A stretch of 64,000 nt of DNA from DAIMFL01 sp964372215. Its GTDB lineage: Bacteria > Pseudomonadota > Alphaproteobacteria > Dongiales > Dongiaceae. Location of the stretch: the NCBI GenBank assembly GCA_964372215.1, contig CAYJQC010000015.1, positions 61,773 to 125,772 on the forward strand, given 5' to 3'. Position 1 is the first letter of the stretch; every line of letters begins with the position of its first letter. Shown here piece after piece: positions 1 to 7,389 of the stretch. The notes beneath the pieces were generated by a model. The model searched no databases. It saw only the letters and a program-made list of their open reading frames with translations, and was not told the DNA's origin. The position numbers and the translations under genes were made by a program.

Positions 1-998
1 TGAAGGCCGCCCAGAGCGACGCCCGGGGCCGGCTGCAGGGGGCGCTGCAACTGCCGTGCCCCCTGTGGAAGGGCCTCGACCATCTGGTCGCGGCGCTCGA
101 CGAGGCCAAGCGCCGGCTCGCCCCGACCCATCGCCACGGCGTCACCATGACCGGCGAACTCGTCGATCTCTTCGCCGACCGCGCCGAGGGCGTGGCCCGG
201 CTCGTCGAGGCCGTGCGGCAGGCCCTCCCCGACGCCAATATCGCCATCTATGCCGGGGCCGCCGGCTTCGTCGCGCCGGCGGCGGCGCGCAGCCGGGTGC
301 GCGAGGTGGCCTCGGCCAACTGGCATGCCAGCGCGTGCTTCGTCGCCGCCCGCTGTCCGGCCGGATTGTTCGTCGATGTCGGCAGCACCACCACCGACGT
401 GGTGCCGTTTGCCGATGGCGCGGTGCGCAACGCCGGCTTCAGCGATGCCGAGCGGCTGGTCGCCGAGGAGCTGGTCTATACCGGGGTGACGCGCACCCCG
501 GTCATGGCGCTGGCCGACAGCGCGCCGTTCGCCGGCGAGCGGCAGCGCCTGATGGCCGAGCATTTCGCGACCGCCGCCGACCTCCACCGCCTGACCGGCG
601 CGCTGCCGGCGGACGCCGACCAGCACGACACCGCCGACGGCCGCGGCCGCAGCGCGGAGGACAGCGCCCGACGCCTCGCCCGCATGCTCGGCCGCGATCT
701 CGACTCCGCCGAGCCGGCGGCGTGGCGCCGGCTGGCGCGGCATCTCGCGGAGCGGCAGCTGCAGCAGATCCATGGCGCCGCCGAGCGCGTGCTGTCGCGC
801 GGCCTGATCGGCGACGACGCGCCGGTCGTCGGCGCCGGCATCGGCCGCTTCCTGGCCGACACGCTCGCCGCCCGGCTCGGGCGCCCCTATGTCGACTTCG
901 CGACCCTGGTCTCGGGCGCGCCCGAGACCTGCGAATGGGCGGCGCGCTGCGCCCCGGCGGGGGGGGGCGCCGCCCGCCCCGCCGCCACCGCCGGCTGA
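1..998 (+). CDS. MfnF-like hydantoinase/oxoprolinase-fold protein of the H4MPT-linked C1 pathway (5' end outside window)
   Basis: The frame is open from base 3, and residues before the first internal ATG (147) still fit the family (PCPLWKGLDHL, then VTMTGELVDLF), so the gene begins upstream of the window. It shows the ASKHA-type phosphate-binding pattern FVDVGSTTTDVVP and a later GAGIGRFLA glycine motif. Proteins of this family (TIGR03123) sit in H4MPT/methanofuran gene clusters; the archaeal relative MfnF joins the aminomethylfuran unit to the tyramine-glutamate part of methanofuran. The exact bacterial reaction is inferred. The last about 110 bases run antisense into the 3' end of the mfnB-like gene, and the C-terminal tail is Ala/Gly/Pro rich. 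Confidence 0.85.
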   Translation, partial: KAAQSDARGRLQGALQLPCPLWKGLDHLVAALDEAKRRLAPTHRHGVTMTGELVDLFADRAEGVARLVEAVRQALPDANIAIYAGAAGFVAPAAARSRVREVASANWHASACFVAARCPAGLFVDVGSTTTDVVPFADGAVRNAGFSDAERLVAEELVYTGVTRTPVMALADSAPFAGERQRLMAEHFATAADLHRLTGALPADADQHDTADGRGRSAEDSARRLARMLGRDLDSAEPAAWRRLARHLAERQLQQIHGAAERVLSRGLIGDDAPVVGAGIGRFLADTLAARLGRPYVDFATLVSGAPETCEWAARCAPAGGGAARPAATAG

Positions 999-1681
999 GC
1001 GTCCGCGGCGGCGCGCAGCGCGGCGCAGACGCCGGCGAGCCGCGCCGGATCGAGCGCGCTGGTCCGGCCGGTGCCGCACAGCGCGCCGCGGAAACCGAGA
1101 TAGTCGGGCCGCAGCGCCGCCAGCGGCGCAATGTCGCCGAGGCCGAGCGAGCCGGCCAGGCCGGTCAGCAGCCCGGCGCCGCGGGCGCGGCCGACGAATT
1201 CGGCAAGCCGGTCGAGATCGAGATGGTGGCGCAGCCCGCCGCCGCCCTTGTCCGCGGTATCGAGCATGACGCCGGCCAGGCCGATCGCGCGCGCCCGTTC
1301 GACCAGCGCGAAGTCCGGCGCCTGGTCGGCGAACAGCACCGCGACGATGCGCCGGCCGGCACGGGCCGGCACGCCCAGGGCCGCCAGGCAGCCGTCGAGG
1401 TCGCCGCCCGGAAAGATCCCGACCTTGACGAAGTCGACGCCGAGCCCGCCGACGCGCGCCGCCGCCGAACCGACCAGATCCGGCTGCATCGGCAGGTCGC
1501 CGACGGTGGCGCTCACCGGGCGCTGTCCGCCGACGCGCTCGACGATCGCGCGGATCACCGGCGCCGACAGCGCGCCGAGCGCGCCGGCCGACGGGTCCTT
1601 GAGATCGATGATGTCGGCCCCGGCGGCGCAGGCCAGCACCGCCTCCGCCGCCGTGGTCACGCTGGCGAGCAATCCGGTCAT
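887..1681 (-). CDS. mfnB: (5-formylfuran-3-yl)methyl phosphate synthase (MfnB family)
   Basis: A 264-residue TIM-barrel protein of the DUF556/MfnB family, which condenses two glyceraldehyde-3-phosphates into the furan precursor of methanofuran. The N-terminus has the typical LLASVTTAAEAVLA and IIDLKDPSAGALGAL; the Lys of DLKDP is the expected Schiff-base residue, and VDFVKVGIF and LFADQ strands follow. It starts at ATG 1681, 13 bases after the DUF447 gene, so it is the last gene of the minus-strand operon. The last roughly 30 residues are low complexity and overlap the convergent gene antisense; the family core is about 235 residues, so the tail is probably a non-conserved extension. Confidence 0.88.
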   Translation of the reverse strand: MTGLLASVTTAAEAVLACAAGADIIDLKDPSAGALGALSAPVIRAIVERVGGQRPVSATVGDLPMQPDLVGSAAARVGGLGVDFVKVGIFPGGDLDGCLAALGVPARAGRRIVAVLFADQAPDFALVERARAIGLAGVMLDTADKGGGGLRHHLDLDRLAEFVGRARGAGLLTGLAGSLGLGDIAPLAALRPDYLGFRGALCGTGRTSALDPARLAGVCAALRAAADAQPAVAAGRAAPPPAGAQRAAHSQVSGAPETRVAKST

Positions 1682-1694
1682 GGCACGGTCCTGG

Positions 1695-2267
1695 TCATGT
1701 CTGCGCTGTCCCTTCGGTGGTCTTGTGCTCGGCGACGCGGTTCATCAGCCAGTCCCAGGCCTGGCGCTCGCGCGGCCCGGCGGTCTTGTCGACCGCGATC
1801 CGCAGATAGGCGATCTCGCGCTCGATCTTGTCGGCCGACAGCATCTGCAGGCGGCTGACCAGGATCGCCGCCTCGACCACCGCGGCCTGGGCGCGGTTGA
1901 AGCCGCGGAACGGCGCGTGCGTCTCCTGATGCACCACCCGGCACAGGAAGCGCGGCCGCAGCGCGTCCTCGGACACGCGCAGCACCTCGAGTTCGGCATG
2001 GGACAGCGCTTGGTCGAGCACCGCGCCGGGCACCTTGCTGGCGGGGCGGGTCGGCCAGTCGCGCCGCCCGGTCAGGCAGCCGGCGAACACCAGCACGTCG
2101 TCGGTGAAGTTGGCGACGGCAAAGGGATTCGCTTGCAGATTGTCGAGGGTGGCCGACGGCCGGAACGGCGCGATGACGAAGCCGTCGGCCTCCTCGATCA
2201 GGCCGATCGGCGCGACATGGACCCGGCCCCGGGCATCCCGGGTGGTCACGATCGTCTCCCGGATCAT
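1695..2267 (-). CDS. DUF447 family protein, H4MPT/methanofuran cluster
   Basis: A 190-residue protein starting MIRETIVTTRD, with the split-barrel flavin-reductase-like fold expected of DUF447 (VHVAPIGLIEEADGFVIAPFRPS, then NFTDDVLVFAGCLTG). DUF447 proteins are near-universal companions of H4MPT-dependent formaldehyde oxidation genes in methylotrophs and methanogens; their chemical role is not settled. The ATG at 2267 overlaps the stop of the upstream DUF6513 gene by 4 bases, indicating translational coupling. The frame stays open upstream of 2267, but that sequence is antisense of the neighbour's coding frame and was left out. Confidence 0.85.
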   Translation of the reverse strand: MIRETIVTTRDARGRVHVAPIGLIEEADGFVIAPFRPSATLDNLQANPFAVANFTDDVLVFAGCLTGRRDWPTRPASKVPGAVLDQALSHAELEVLRVSEDALRPRFLCRVVHQETHAPFRGFNRAQAAVVEAAILVSRLQMLSADKIEREIAYLRIAVDKTAGPRERQAWDWLMNRVAEHKTTEGTAQT

Positions 2268-3670
2268 GTCGGAGCCCGCTTCCGGCGCCGCGCCGGCAGG
2301 GTGGGGCCGGCCGGCTTGAACTGCGCGAGATCCTCGCGCGCCGGGTCGACCGCGCAGCCCCAGCCGAGCGGCTGGTCCTGAACATAGCGCTTGCCGAGCA
2401 GCCAAGCGATCCGCGCCTTGGACAGCTCGCTGCCGAGATAGAAGGCATGCCCGCCATCGGCCTCGACCCCGAGCAGCGGGAAGATCTCGTAGGGGTCGGC
2501 GGCGACGTGGTGGCCGCGTCGGCTGTAGACGTGGATGCCGTCCTCGGCGACCTCGACGCGGAAATTGTCGTCGCCGACCTGGGCCGCCAGCTCGGCGATC
2601 TCCTCGGGCGCGCTGGCGAACGGCTTGCGCTCGTGCAGCGAGAGCAACGCGCCGCCGATCCCCGCCGGCAGGCTGCCTTCGGCGCGCGCCGCGAACATCA
2701 GGCGGCGCGCGGCATCGGTCTCCTGCACCGCACGGCGGCAATGCGGACTGACCTGCACCACCAGGACGTTGCGGATGTGAAGCTCGGAGACGACGCCCAT
2801 CAGCAGCGCGGTAACCCCGCCGGAATCGGCGTCGGTGAGCTCGGTCAGGTTGCCGGTCCCCATCAGGATCTCGGCCTCGGGGCGCAGCCGGCGCAGTTCG
2901 GCGTAGCGGCCGAGCGACGCGGTGAAGCCGAAATGGATGGGATCGAGGATCGGGTCGGCCAGATAGGGCCGGCCGCGCGCGTCGAGCGCATCCATCGCCC
3001 GGGTCAGCGAGGCGAGCTCGCCGTGCCGCGCGGGGATCAGCACCGGCAGCGCGGCAACCTGGTCGGCGATCCCCAGGGTCTCCTCGCTCAGGCTGAGCAG
3101 GTAGTCGGCGCCGGCGCGACCGCCGCGCAGCAGCTCGTCGGGGTCGGCGGAATCGACGCTGACGGCAAAGCCGGCCCGGCGCAGCGCCGCCACCGCCTGC
3201 TCGAGATGGGGGAACGGCGTATCCGGCAGGCAGCCGAGGTCGACGACGTCGGCGCCGGCCGCCCGATAGGCCTCGGCGCGGCGCCTGATGCCGTCGAGAT
3301 CGAGGCTCGGGGCCTCGACGATCTCGGCGAAGATCCGCACGTCGTGGCGCGACAGGTCGCGCGGCTTGCCGGTCCTGCCGAAGAACTCCGGCAGGTCGCT
3401 GGCGTCGTCCGGCCCGCGCTGGAAGCGGGTGCCGAAATGCGCGTCCAGCGCCGCGAGATCGGCCCGACAGCGGCCCGGCAGCACCACGCGGTCGGCCGCC
3501 ACCGGCGCCGGCAGCCGCCGACGGATCAGATCGCCGGTCATCAGCGCCGCGACCTTCACGCCGAGGTCGCGCACCTCGTAGGTGAACTCGGCCGGCTGCA
3601 TCGCCTCGAGCACGCGGGCGACCCGCGGCTGGGCCAGCCGGCCGGTCAGGAAAAGGACATGTTCAGGCAT
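2264..3670 (-). CDS. DUF6513 / dihydropteroate synthase-like protein
   Basis: A 468-residue protein starting MPEHVLFLTGRLAQ. The N-terminal 120 residues form the DUF6513 part; the middle is a dihydropteroate-synthase-like TIM barrel (FAEIVEAPSLDLDGI, GADVVDLGCLPDTPFPHLE, FAVSVDSADPDELLRG). Such proteins are found in methylotroph H4MPT clusters and in methanogens, where a step in assembling the methanopterin side chain is proposed. It overlaps both neighbours (stop with DUF447, start with the flavoprotein gene by 25 bases). Family membership is firm; the reaction is inferred. Confidence 0.87.
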   Translation of the reverse strand: MPEHVLFLTGRLAQPRVARVLEAMQPAEFTYEVRDLGVKVAALMTGDLIRRRLPAPVAADRVVLPGRCRADLAALDAHFGTRFQRGPDDASDLPEFFGRTGKPRDLSRHDVRIFAEIVEAPSLDLDGIRRRAEAYRAAGADVVDLGCLPDTPFPHLEQAVAALRRAGFAVSVDSADPDELLRGGRAGADYLLSLSEETLGIADQVAALPVLIPARHGELASLTRAMDALDARGRPYLADPILDPIHFGFTASLGRYAELRRLRPEAEILMGTGNLTELTDADSGGVTALLMGVVSELHIRNVLVVQVSPHCRRAVQETDAARRLMFAARAEGSLPAGIGGALLSLHERKPFASAPEEIAELAAQVGDDNFRVEVAEDGIHVYSRRGHHVAADPYEIFPLLGVEADGGHAFYLGSELSKARIAWLLGKRYVQDQPLGWGCAVDPAREDLAQFKPAGPTLPARRRKRAPT

Positions 3671-4206
3671 GCGAACCGGGCGCGCAGCGCCTCCGTGAGC
3701 TCGGCCAGCGAGTCGACGACCCGGGTGGCCTCGAACGTCCTCAGCCGCTCGACGTTCTCGAGGTCGATGCGCCGGGGATACACCTTGACCAAGCCGCCGG
3801 GCGCCATGGTCTCGAGCTCCGGCGCGGTGTCGCAGGCGAAGACGATGCTCGGGACGCGGCACTTGCCGGCCTGGGCGAAGACGTTGGTCGCCAGGGTGTC
3901 GGAGATGCCGTAGACGCATTTCGCCACGGTGTTCGAGGTCGCCGGCGACACCACCAGCGTGTGGTAGACGCCTTCGTAGAACAGCCCGACCGGGGCCGCG
4001 CTCGCTGTGGTGTCCTTGAAGATGCGCACCCCGCGCGGCAGCCGGTCGACGTCGTCGCGGTACATGCGCACCACCTCGGCGGCGGCGCGGCTGACGAACA
4101 GGTCGAGTTCGCCGATCCGGCTCATCAGCGCCAGGCTCTCGGTGAAGAAATGTCCCGACCCCGTCAGCGCCCAGGCCAGGCGCGGCGTGCTGACCTTCTT
4201 CGCCAT
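3646..4206 (-). CDS. Flavoprotein, possibly dihydromethanopterin reductase-like (DmrB/AfpA type)
   Basis: A 186-residue flavodoxin-like protein of the Flavoprotein family (FMN-binding decarboxylase-like fold): LAWALTGSGHFFTESL near the N-terminus, VVSPATSNTVAKCVYGISDTLATN in the middle, VFACDTAPE later. In proteobacterial H4MPT clusters such proteins are candidates for the last step, reduction of dihydro- to tetrahydromethanopterin. ATG at 4206 (MAKKVSTPRL) is chosen because the N-terminal beta strand starts just after it; the frame is open further upstream without family signal. It sits 53 bases after the kinase gene in the operon. Confidence 0.8.
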   Translation of the reverse strand: MAKKVSTPRLAWALTGSGHFFTESLALMSRIGELDLFVSRAAAEVVRMYRDDVDRLPRGVRIFKDTTASAAPVGLFYEGVYHTLVVSPATSNTVAKCVYGISDTLATNVFAQAGKCRVPSIVFACDTAPELETMAPGGLVKVYPRRIDLENVERLRTFEATRVVDSLAELTEALRARFACLNMSFS

Positions 4207-4259
4207 GCAGATGCGTCTCCCGTCATCTCGCCCTCGGCCGGCCCGGACGATGGCGCATG

Positions 4260-5000
4260 TTAGGACGGATCGCGGGCGCCGGTCACGGCCGCCGTGGCAT
4301 CGCCGCCGGCCGCTTGCAGCGGGGAATCGAGGCCGACCGGCGTGCCCGCGATGGTGCCGGCGCGCAAGGCTGCCCGCATCGCCGCATGCCCGGCGGCGTC
4401 GATGCACAGGCAGCGGGCGACGCCGCGCCGCAGGAAGGCCGGCAGCAGCGGATCGACCACGCCGCTTCGCGCCAGCGCCTCCGCGGTGTCGCCGGCGGCG
4501 ATGGCCACGGATTTCACCAGTACCAGGCCGTCGGCGGCGAGCTCCACCGCCAGCCAGGCGGCCAGGCTGTCGGAGGTAACGTCCCAGCTCTCGGGAATCT
4601 CGGGGCGGCCCAGCGCCATGGCGGACGGCAGCCATACCGGCACCTCGCCGGCGGTCAGCGCCCGCCGGATCGCGGCGCGGCTGGCGGCGGGACGGAGCCC
4701 CGGCTGCAGCGCGGCGAGCATGCGGGCGTTCTGCTCCATGGCGGTGATCGCGAGGCGGTGCGCGGTGGCGTCGTCGAAGCGCCAGCGGCGCTGCATTTCC
4801 CGCACCGCGTCGGCGAAGCCGCCCCCGCCGGGCACCAGCACCACCCTGCCGGCGCCCGCCGCGATCGCCGCGAGCCAGTCGGGAAGCGCCGGGGAGTCGA
4901 GCAGGCTGCCGCCCAGCTTGACGACCCAGCGCGCTATCCGGCGACCGCCGGAACGGATGGGGACGGGCAACGCGGCGCGGTTCTCAGTCGGCCAGGCCAC
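4260..5000 (-). CDS. Amino-acid-kinase-fold protein, MfnE-like
   Basis: A kinase of the amino acid kinase superfamily: VVKLGGSLL near the N-terminus, VLVPGGGGFADAVRE, and DVTSDSLAAWLAVELAADGLVLVKSV near the middle, which are the phosphate- and nucleotide-binding loops. The archaeal relative MfnE phosphorylates the aminomethylfuran-methanol phosphate in methanofuran synthesis; that role fits here but is inferred from context. I chose GTG at 5000, which overlaps the folB stop by 17 bases; another in-frame start at 5057 would add residues that are shadow of folB. The C-terminus is Ala/Gly rich. Confidence 0.8.
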   Translation of the reverse strand: MAWPTENRAALPVPIRSGGRRIARWVVKLGGSLLDSPALPDWLAAIAAGAGRVVLVPGGGGFADAVREMQRRWRFDDATAHRLAITAMEQNARMLAALQPGLRPAASRAAIRRALTAGEVPVWLPSAMALGRPEIPESWDVTSDSLAAWLAVELAADGLVLVKSVAIAAGDTAEALARSGVVDPLLPAFLRRGVARCLCIDAAGHAAMRAALRAGTIAGTPVGLDSPLQAAGGDATAAVTGARDPS

Positions 5001-5508
5001 GCCGGCGCCGGACGGAGTCCGCCGCGGTTCCGACGCTCGACGGGAACAGGTCGGCAACCGTCGGATAGTGCTGGCGGCGGCGCTCGAACTCGACGCCGAC
5101 GCCGGCAGCGGCCGGCTCGACGTCGAGCTTCTCGACCATCACCCGCACGTCGAGCACTCGCGGATCGGCCAGGCAGCAGTCGATGATCTGCTCGGCCAGG
5201 GTCTCCACCAGGTTGATGTGGCCCCGGCCGGTCAGCTCGCGAATGTCGGCGACGACGGTATCGTAGGACAGCACCTTGGCGAGGTCGTCGTCGATCGGGC
5301 CGGCGGCGCACTGCACGCGCATCTCGACATTGAAGCGCACCCGCTGCGCCCGCAGGCGCTCCTCGGGATAGGCGCCGATGCTGCACATCAGCACGAGATC
5401 GCGGATGAAGATGCGATAGACGCCCTCCGCCGCGCTCGGTGGCACGGTCGCGAGACACACCGCGTCCGCATCGCCCGCCGCGTCGCTCCAGGGCCGCTTG
5501 ATCGACAT
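4984..5508 (-). CDS. folB: Dihydroneopterin aldolase
   Basis: A 174-residue protein with the FolB core: IFIRDLVLMCSIGAYPEERLRAQRVRFNVEM, LSYDTVVADIREL, HINLVETLAEQIIDCCL and VMVEKLD. FolB splits dihydroneopterin to the 6-hydroxymethyl pterin used by both folate and methanopterin pathways; its place at the head of this operon suggests it supplies the methanopterin branch. ATG at 5508 (MSIKRPW) starts the gene; an upstream extension in the same frame lacks family similarity and would cross the divergent promoter region. Confidence 0.88.
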   Translation of the reverse strand: MSIKRPWSDAAGDADAVCLATVPPSAAEGVYRIFIRDLVLMCSIGAYPEERLRAQRVRFNVEMRVQCAAGPIDDDLAKVLSYDTVVADIRELTGRGHINLVETLAEQIIDCCLADPRVLDVRVMVEKLDVEPAAAGVGVEFERRRQHYPTVADLFPSSVGTAADSVRRRRGLAD

Positions 5509-5550
5509 GACTCGCCCGCTCCTCTGCTGCGGCCGGCGCCGCGAGGCCCG

Positions 5551-5597
5551 GCCCCGTAGGGACGGGGCCAGCATGTCAGAAGCCCCTGGGGCTGACA
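5551..5597. promoter_or_regulatory. Two adjacent inverted repeats in the folB / secreted-protein divergent region
   Basis: GCCCCGT (5551-5557) pairs with ACGGGGC (5562-5568) over a 4-base loop. Right after it, TGTC (5574-5577) and AGCCCC (5581-5586) pair with GGGGCT (5588-5593) and GACA (5594-5597). They lie 43 and 66 bases upstream of the folB ATG in the only gap between two divergent transcripts. They may be operator or leader-RNA hairpins; nothing more can be said from sequence. Confidence 0.4.
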
Positions 5598-5707
5598 ATG
5601 CGGCGGCCCGGCACGGCGCTGCCCGCAGCCGGCCTGTTGCATCGGGTCGCGATGTGTACTGATCTAGGCGCCATGCGATTCCGCTCGGCGGACCGGAGGC
5701 AGGACTG

Positions 5708-6106
5708 ATGGATTCATTCGACAATCGCCCGCCGCGAGGCACCGGCTGGCGGCGGCGGGCGCGGCGCGGCGCGGCAGCGCTTGCCCTGGCGTCGACCCTG
5801 GCGGTGCTCTGGCCGGCGCGACCCGATGCGGCCGCCGGCTACCCGACCGAGACCCTCGCCGACTACGTCTTCGCCTGCATGGCGAGCAACGGCCAGACCC
5901 GCGACATCCTGCGGCGCTGTGCCTGCAGCATCGACGTGATCGCCTCGATCATCCCGTACGAGAAGTACGTCGAGGTGGAGACCATCCTCAGCATGTCGCA
6001 GATGTCCGGCGAGAATGCCGGAGTATTCCGCGATCCCACCTGGACCCAGGAGGTGGTGGCCGATCTCCGGCGGGCGCAGGCGGAAGCGGAGATCCGCTGC
6101 TTCTGA
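5708..6106 (+). CDS. Small secreted protein conserved beside methylotrophy genes, function unknown
   Basis: A 132-residue protein with a basic, Ala-rich export signal (GWRRRARRGAAALALASTLAVLWPARPDA) and a mature part with three cysteines in NGQTRDILRRCACSIDVIASIIPYEKYVEVETI. I recognise the pattern 'YVFACMASNGQT...CxC-SIDVIA' from proteins next to xoxF or H4MPT genes in methylotrophs, but know no assigned function. The CxC pair and C-terminal Cys could form a disulfide or bind a ligand in the periplasm. A good ribosome site (GGAGG, 8 bases before ATG) supports the start. Confidence 0.8.
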   Translation: MDSFDNRPPRGTGWRRRARRGAAALALASTLAVLWPARPDAAAGYPTETLADYVFACMASNGQTRDILRRCACSIDVIASIIPYEKYVEVETILSMSQMSGENAGVFRDPTWTQEVVADLRRAQAEAEIRCF

Positions 6107-6122
6107 CCACCGGCCCGAAGGA

Positions 6123-6962
6123 TCAATCGAAGCGGGCGCTGGCGCGGTTGAGCGCCTGGTCGAGGCCAATGATCTGATCGACGCCGTGGGCGCCGGTGAA
6201 CCGGGCGTTCTGCAGGTCGGCCGCGGTCAGGTCGGCGCCGGCAAGGTCGGCGGCGCTGAAATCCGCGCCGGCGGCCTCGGCCCGCATCAGGTTGGCACCG
6301 ACCAGCTTGGCGCCCGAGAAATCGGCGAACTCCAGCATCGCCCGCGACATGTCGGCGCCGGTGAAGTCGGCGCCGCGCAGATTGGCGTTGTGCAGCGACA
6401 GGCGCATCAGCCCCATCGACTGGTTGCGCATGTCGGCACCCATCTGCGTCCCCGCCAGATTGGCGCCTTCGAGATTGGCATTCTCCATGTTGCAGACGAA
6501 CTTGCCGCCCGAGAGGTCGGCGCCGCGCAGGTCGGCCTCGGCCAGGATCGCCGAGAACGCCTCGGCACCGCGCAGGTCGGCACCGCGCAGGTCGGCGCCC
6601 CGCAGGATCGCCAGATCGATCAGCGCGCCCGAGAGGTCGGCGCCCACCAGCTTGGCCCGCTTGAGATTCGAGCCGGTCAGATCGGCGCCGCGGAAGTCGA
6701 CACCGGTCAGATCGAGGCCCGCGAGATCCCGACGCGACAGATCGGGGCGTGCAGTCCCCTGATGCGCGGCGAGCAGCGCCTTCACCTGTTCCGCCGTCAT
6801 CTCCGCCGCCACCACCGTTCCGGCGACGGCGCACAGCGCGGTCGCAGCAATCACCGTGGCGATCGCGGCGCGCGTCAGACGCAGCAACCGGCGGCACGAT
6901 GCCGGGCGGCGCGGCCCGGCACCACCCGGTGCGACACTGTTGGAAATGACCAGGGCTCCCAT
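6123..6962 (-). CDS. Secreted pentapeptide-repeat protein
   Basis: A 279-residue protein with a hydrophobic export segment (about residues 28-52, IATVIAATALCAVAGTVVAA) followed by about 40 tandem A(D/N)LXX repeats (GADLRGADLRGAEAF, ANLEGANLAGTQ), which fold as a right-handed square beta helix. It is convergent with the preceding small gene and divergent from xoxF. ATG at 6962 is preferred because the 13 extra residues from an upstream start are polar. Its function is unknown; location suggests a periplasmic role linked to methanol oxidation. Confidence 0.85.
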   Translation of the reverse strand: MGALVISNSVAPGGAGPRRPASCRRLLRLTRAAIATVIAATALCAVAGTVVAAEMTAEQVKALLAAHQGTARPDLSRRDLAGLDLTGVDFRGADLTGSNLKRAKLVGADLSGALIDLAILRGADLRGADLRGAEAFSAILAEADLRGADLSGGKFVCNMENANLEGANLAGTQMGADMRNQSMGLMRLSLHNANLRGADFTGADMSRAMLEFADFSGAKLVGANLMRAEAAGADFSAADLAGADLTAADLQNARFTGAHGVDQIIGLDQALNRASARFD

Positions 6963-7389
6963 CGTCGTCTCCCTTGTTGTCGAGCTGCCGTGGGCCGTCA
7001 TCGCAAGCTGCAGCAGACGTCTTCACTGCGCTGCACAATCACGACCGCGACTGCCACCAACGTCCTTCGCGTGACAGCCAAAGTCGCGATCGGGCAAGCA
7101 ACATGCGAAGGATACTTGCCGTGCGACGCAATGTCCCTATAATGGTGCCGTCGCTACCCTCATGATCGGAGCCAACCGATCGAGGGACCGGGATACTCAA
7201 CGTAGTCAGTCCCTGCGGACAATCGTAGCGAACGAGCTGGCGCAGCCAGCCGCCTCTAACACGGAGGTGTTGTCCCAGCGAAGCGGTCACAAAACGACAG
7301 CATCAGCAAGTCAACGGCAGAAGCGGCAGAAGTTCGCTTTGGCTGGCGCAACCGCTTGAGCGGCTGTCGATCATAGGGAGGAGTACGCA
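6963..7389. other. Divergent promoter region and long xoxF leader
   Basis: There is no gene here. It holds the pentapeptide-gene promoter on the minus strand and the likely xoxF promoter and leader (about 240 bases) on the plus strand. AGGGAC (7183-7188) and GTCCCT (7208-7213) form an inverted repeat in the leader. The xoxF ribosome site GGGAGGAG lies about 7 bases before its ATG. Confidence 0.6.
7116..7143 (+). promoter_or_regulatory. Predicted sigma-70-type promoter of xoxF
   Basis: TTGCCG (7116-7121), a 16-base spacer and a perfect TATAAT (7138-7143) give a strong housekeeping-type promoter. Transcription would start near 7150 and leave a 240-base untranslated leader before xoxF. Confidence 0.55.

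Noticed and set aside
3646..4635. A 329-residue version of the flavoprotein
   Set aside because: The first 143 residues are antisense-like sequence of the kinase gene; the family starts at MAKKVSTPRL (4206).
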